Shown here: one piece after another, positions 63,499 to 64,000 of the stretch
Layout: the number at the start of each line of letters is the position of its first letter
Numbering within the stretch: the stretch's first letter is position 1
NCBI RefSeq assembly: GCF_009668025.1
Contig: NZ_WJXZ01000014.1
Coordinates: 1,012,448 to 1,076,447, forward strand
DNA: 64,000 nucleotides
Reading direction: 5' to 3'
Origin: Larkinella terrae
GTDB taxonomy: Bacteria > Bacteroidota > Bacteroidia > Cytophagales > Spirosomataceae
Program-made: the position numbers and the translations under genes
Notes under the pieces: generated by a model
The model's database searches: none
What the model was told of the DNA's origin: nothing
What the model saw: only the letters and a program-made list of their open reading frames with translations

Positions 63499-64000
63499 CT
63501 AGCTCGTTGGCAGGAAAACCGAAAAGGTCGCTCCCTTTTGAAGCTGGCTGGTGGCCGTGATGGCACCGCCGTGATTGACGACGACCTTCTCGCAGATGGC
63601 TAATCCAATGCCCGTTCCGGCATATTTATTCCGATTGTGCAGACGTTGAAACACCTGAAAAATACGATCGGTGTAGTGCTGTTCAAAACCGATTCCGTTA
63701 TCCGACACGTCGATGTGGTGATAATAGGCGGTTTTGCGGGCCGGGGCCACCGCCGTGGGTAACTGAACGGCGGCCACTTTTTGATACCGAACTTTAATTT
63801 CGGGCGCAACGCCATCCTTGCGAAATTTCAGCGCATTGCTGAGCAGGTTCTGAAACAATTGTCCGAGTTGCAGTGCATCGCCGGGAATCGTTGGCAGCGG
63901 GTCCGTACTCACCACCGCCCCGGCTTCCTTGATAACCAGTTCCAGATCAAACTGAACATCGTCGACTATCTCATTGAGGTTCACGGTTTTGCTGGTATCC
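63499..64000 (-). CDS. Sensor histidine kinase, C-terminal part (5' end outside window)
   Basis: The frame is open to the window end (DTSKTVNLNEIVDDVQ...), so the apparent GTG start at 63984 is internal. The visible 167 codons form the ATPase lid region: N box (LFQNLLSNALKFRKDG), G1 (SDNGIGFEQ), F box (IFQVFQRLHNRNKYAGTG) and G2 (GTGIGLAICEKVVVNHGG), ending GATFSVFLPTS. These are complete, so an active kinase is expected. The upstream part would give the sensor domains. It converges with the toxin locus across the 261-base gap holding the GH127 remnant. Confidence 0.9.
   Translation of the reverse strand, partial: DTSKTVNLNEIVDDVQFDLELVIKEAGAVVSTDPLPTIPGDALQLGQLFQNLLSNALKFRKDGVAPEIKVRYQKVAAVQLPTAVAPARKTAYYHHIDVSDNGIGFEQHYTDRIFQVFQRLHNRNKYAGTGIGLAICEKVVVNHGGAITATSQLQKGATFSVFLPTS

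Noticed and set aside
1-64000. tRNA, rRNA or riboswitch genes
   Set aside because: No clover-leaf sequence, rRNA-like block or known riboswitch core was noticed by eye in the intergenic stretches.

Overview
The window looks like chromosome of a Bacteroidota bacterium, most likely order Cytophagales (Spirosoma/Larkinella-like; this placement is inference). The signs are a SusC/SusD pair, two further TonB/SusC-type receptors and carriers, a gliding/T9SS type B sorting domain, a LytTR two-component system of Bacteroidota type, Tat-exported Gfo/Idh/MocA proteins, moderately high G+C coding DNA, and starts that mostly lack Shine-Dalgarno sequences. No rRNA, tRNA or CRISPR array was seen.

Layout. 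1-10.9 kb holds the 3' end of an FtsX-type permease, a PD40 propeller protein, a Gfo/Idh/MocA oxidoreductase divergent from a DUF1080 (3-keto-glycoside hydrolase-like) gene, an acetyltransferase, a TonB receptor, a lipocalin-like protein, a TlpA-like lipoprotein and a two-helix membrane protein. 10.9-14.3 kb has two DEAD-box helicases with an A+T-rich PIN/antitoxin module between them. 14.4-17.6 kb has a DinB protein, REP-like palindromic repeats beside a Y1 (IS200-like) transposase, a small unknown gene and a second Gfo/Idh/MocA gene. 18.0-22.6 kb has a divergent GAPDH, Dps and a large T9SS type B cargo protein.

22.8-39.7 kb is one long minus-strand sialic-acid-type utilisation operon. In transcription order it is a FadR/GntR regulator (own unit), SusC, SusD, GH33 sialidase, a BNR protein, N-acetylneuraminate lyase, a mutarotase-sodium symporter fusion, a PhyH dioxygenase, a second DapA-family aldolase, a D-2-hydroxyacid dehydrogenase, another BNR sialidase-like protein and an enolase-superfamily enzyme. 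The expected logic is release of sialic acid outside, import through SusCD, mutarotation and symport, then lyase cleavage. The last genes suggest an additional acid-sugar branch. A shared 10-bp sequence upstream of both susC and gntR is a good candidate operator.

39.8-43.5 kb has a LytS/LytT-type two-component pair, a DoxX-like membrane protein and a cupin. 44.1-63.2 kb is the most striking part: a 19-kb, three-gene Tc (ABC) toxin locus. It encodes a natural TcB-TcC fusion (2594 aa) with an unrecognised 317-residue C-terminal cargo, and a TcA split into a 2523-aa part and a 1249-aa part. The first TcA part has an unusual N-terminal extension with peptidoglycan-binding-like modules, and the second is preceded by a strong Shine-Dalgarno sequence. 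A MITE-like element lies on the left of the locus and a frameshifted GH127-like gene remnant abuts its right end, which suggests insertion by horizontal transfer. The window ends inside a sensor histidine kinase.
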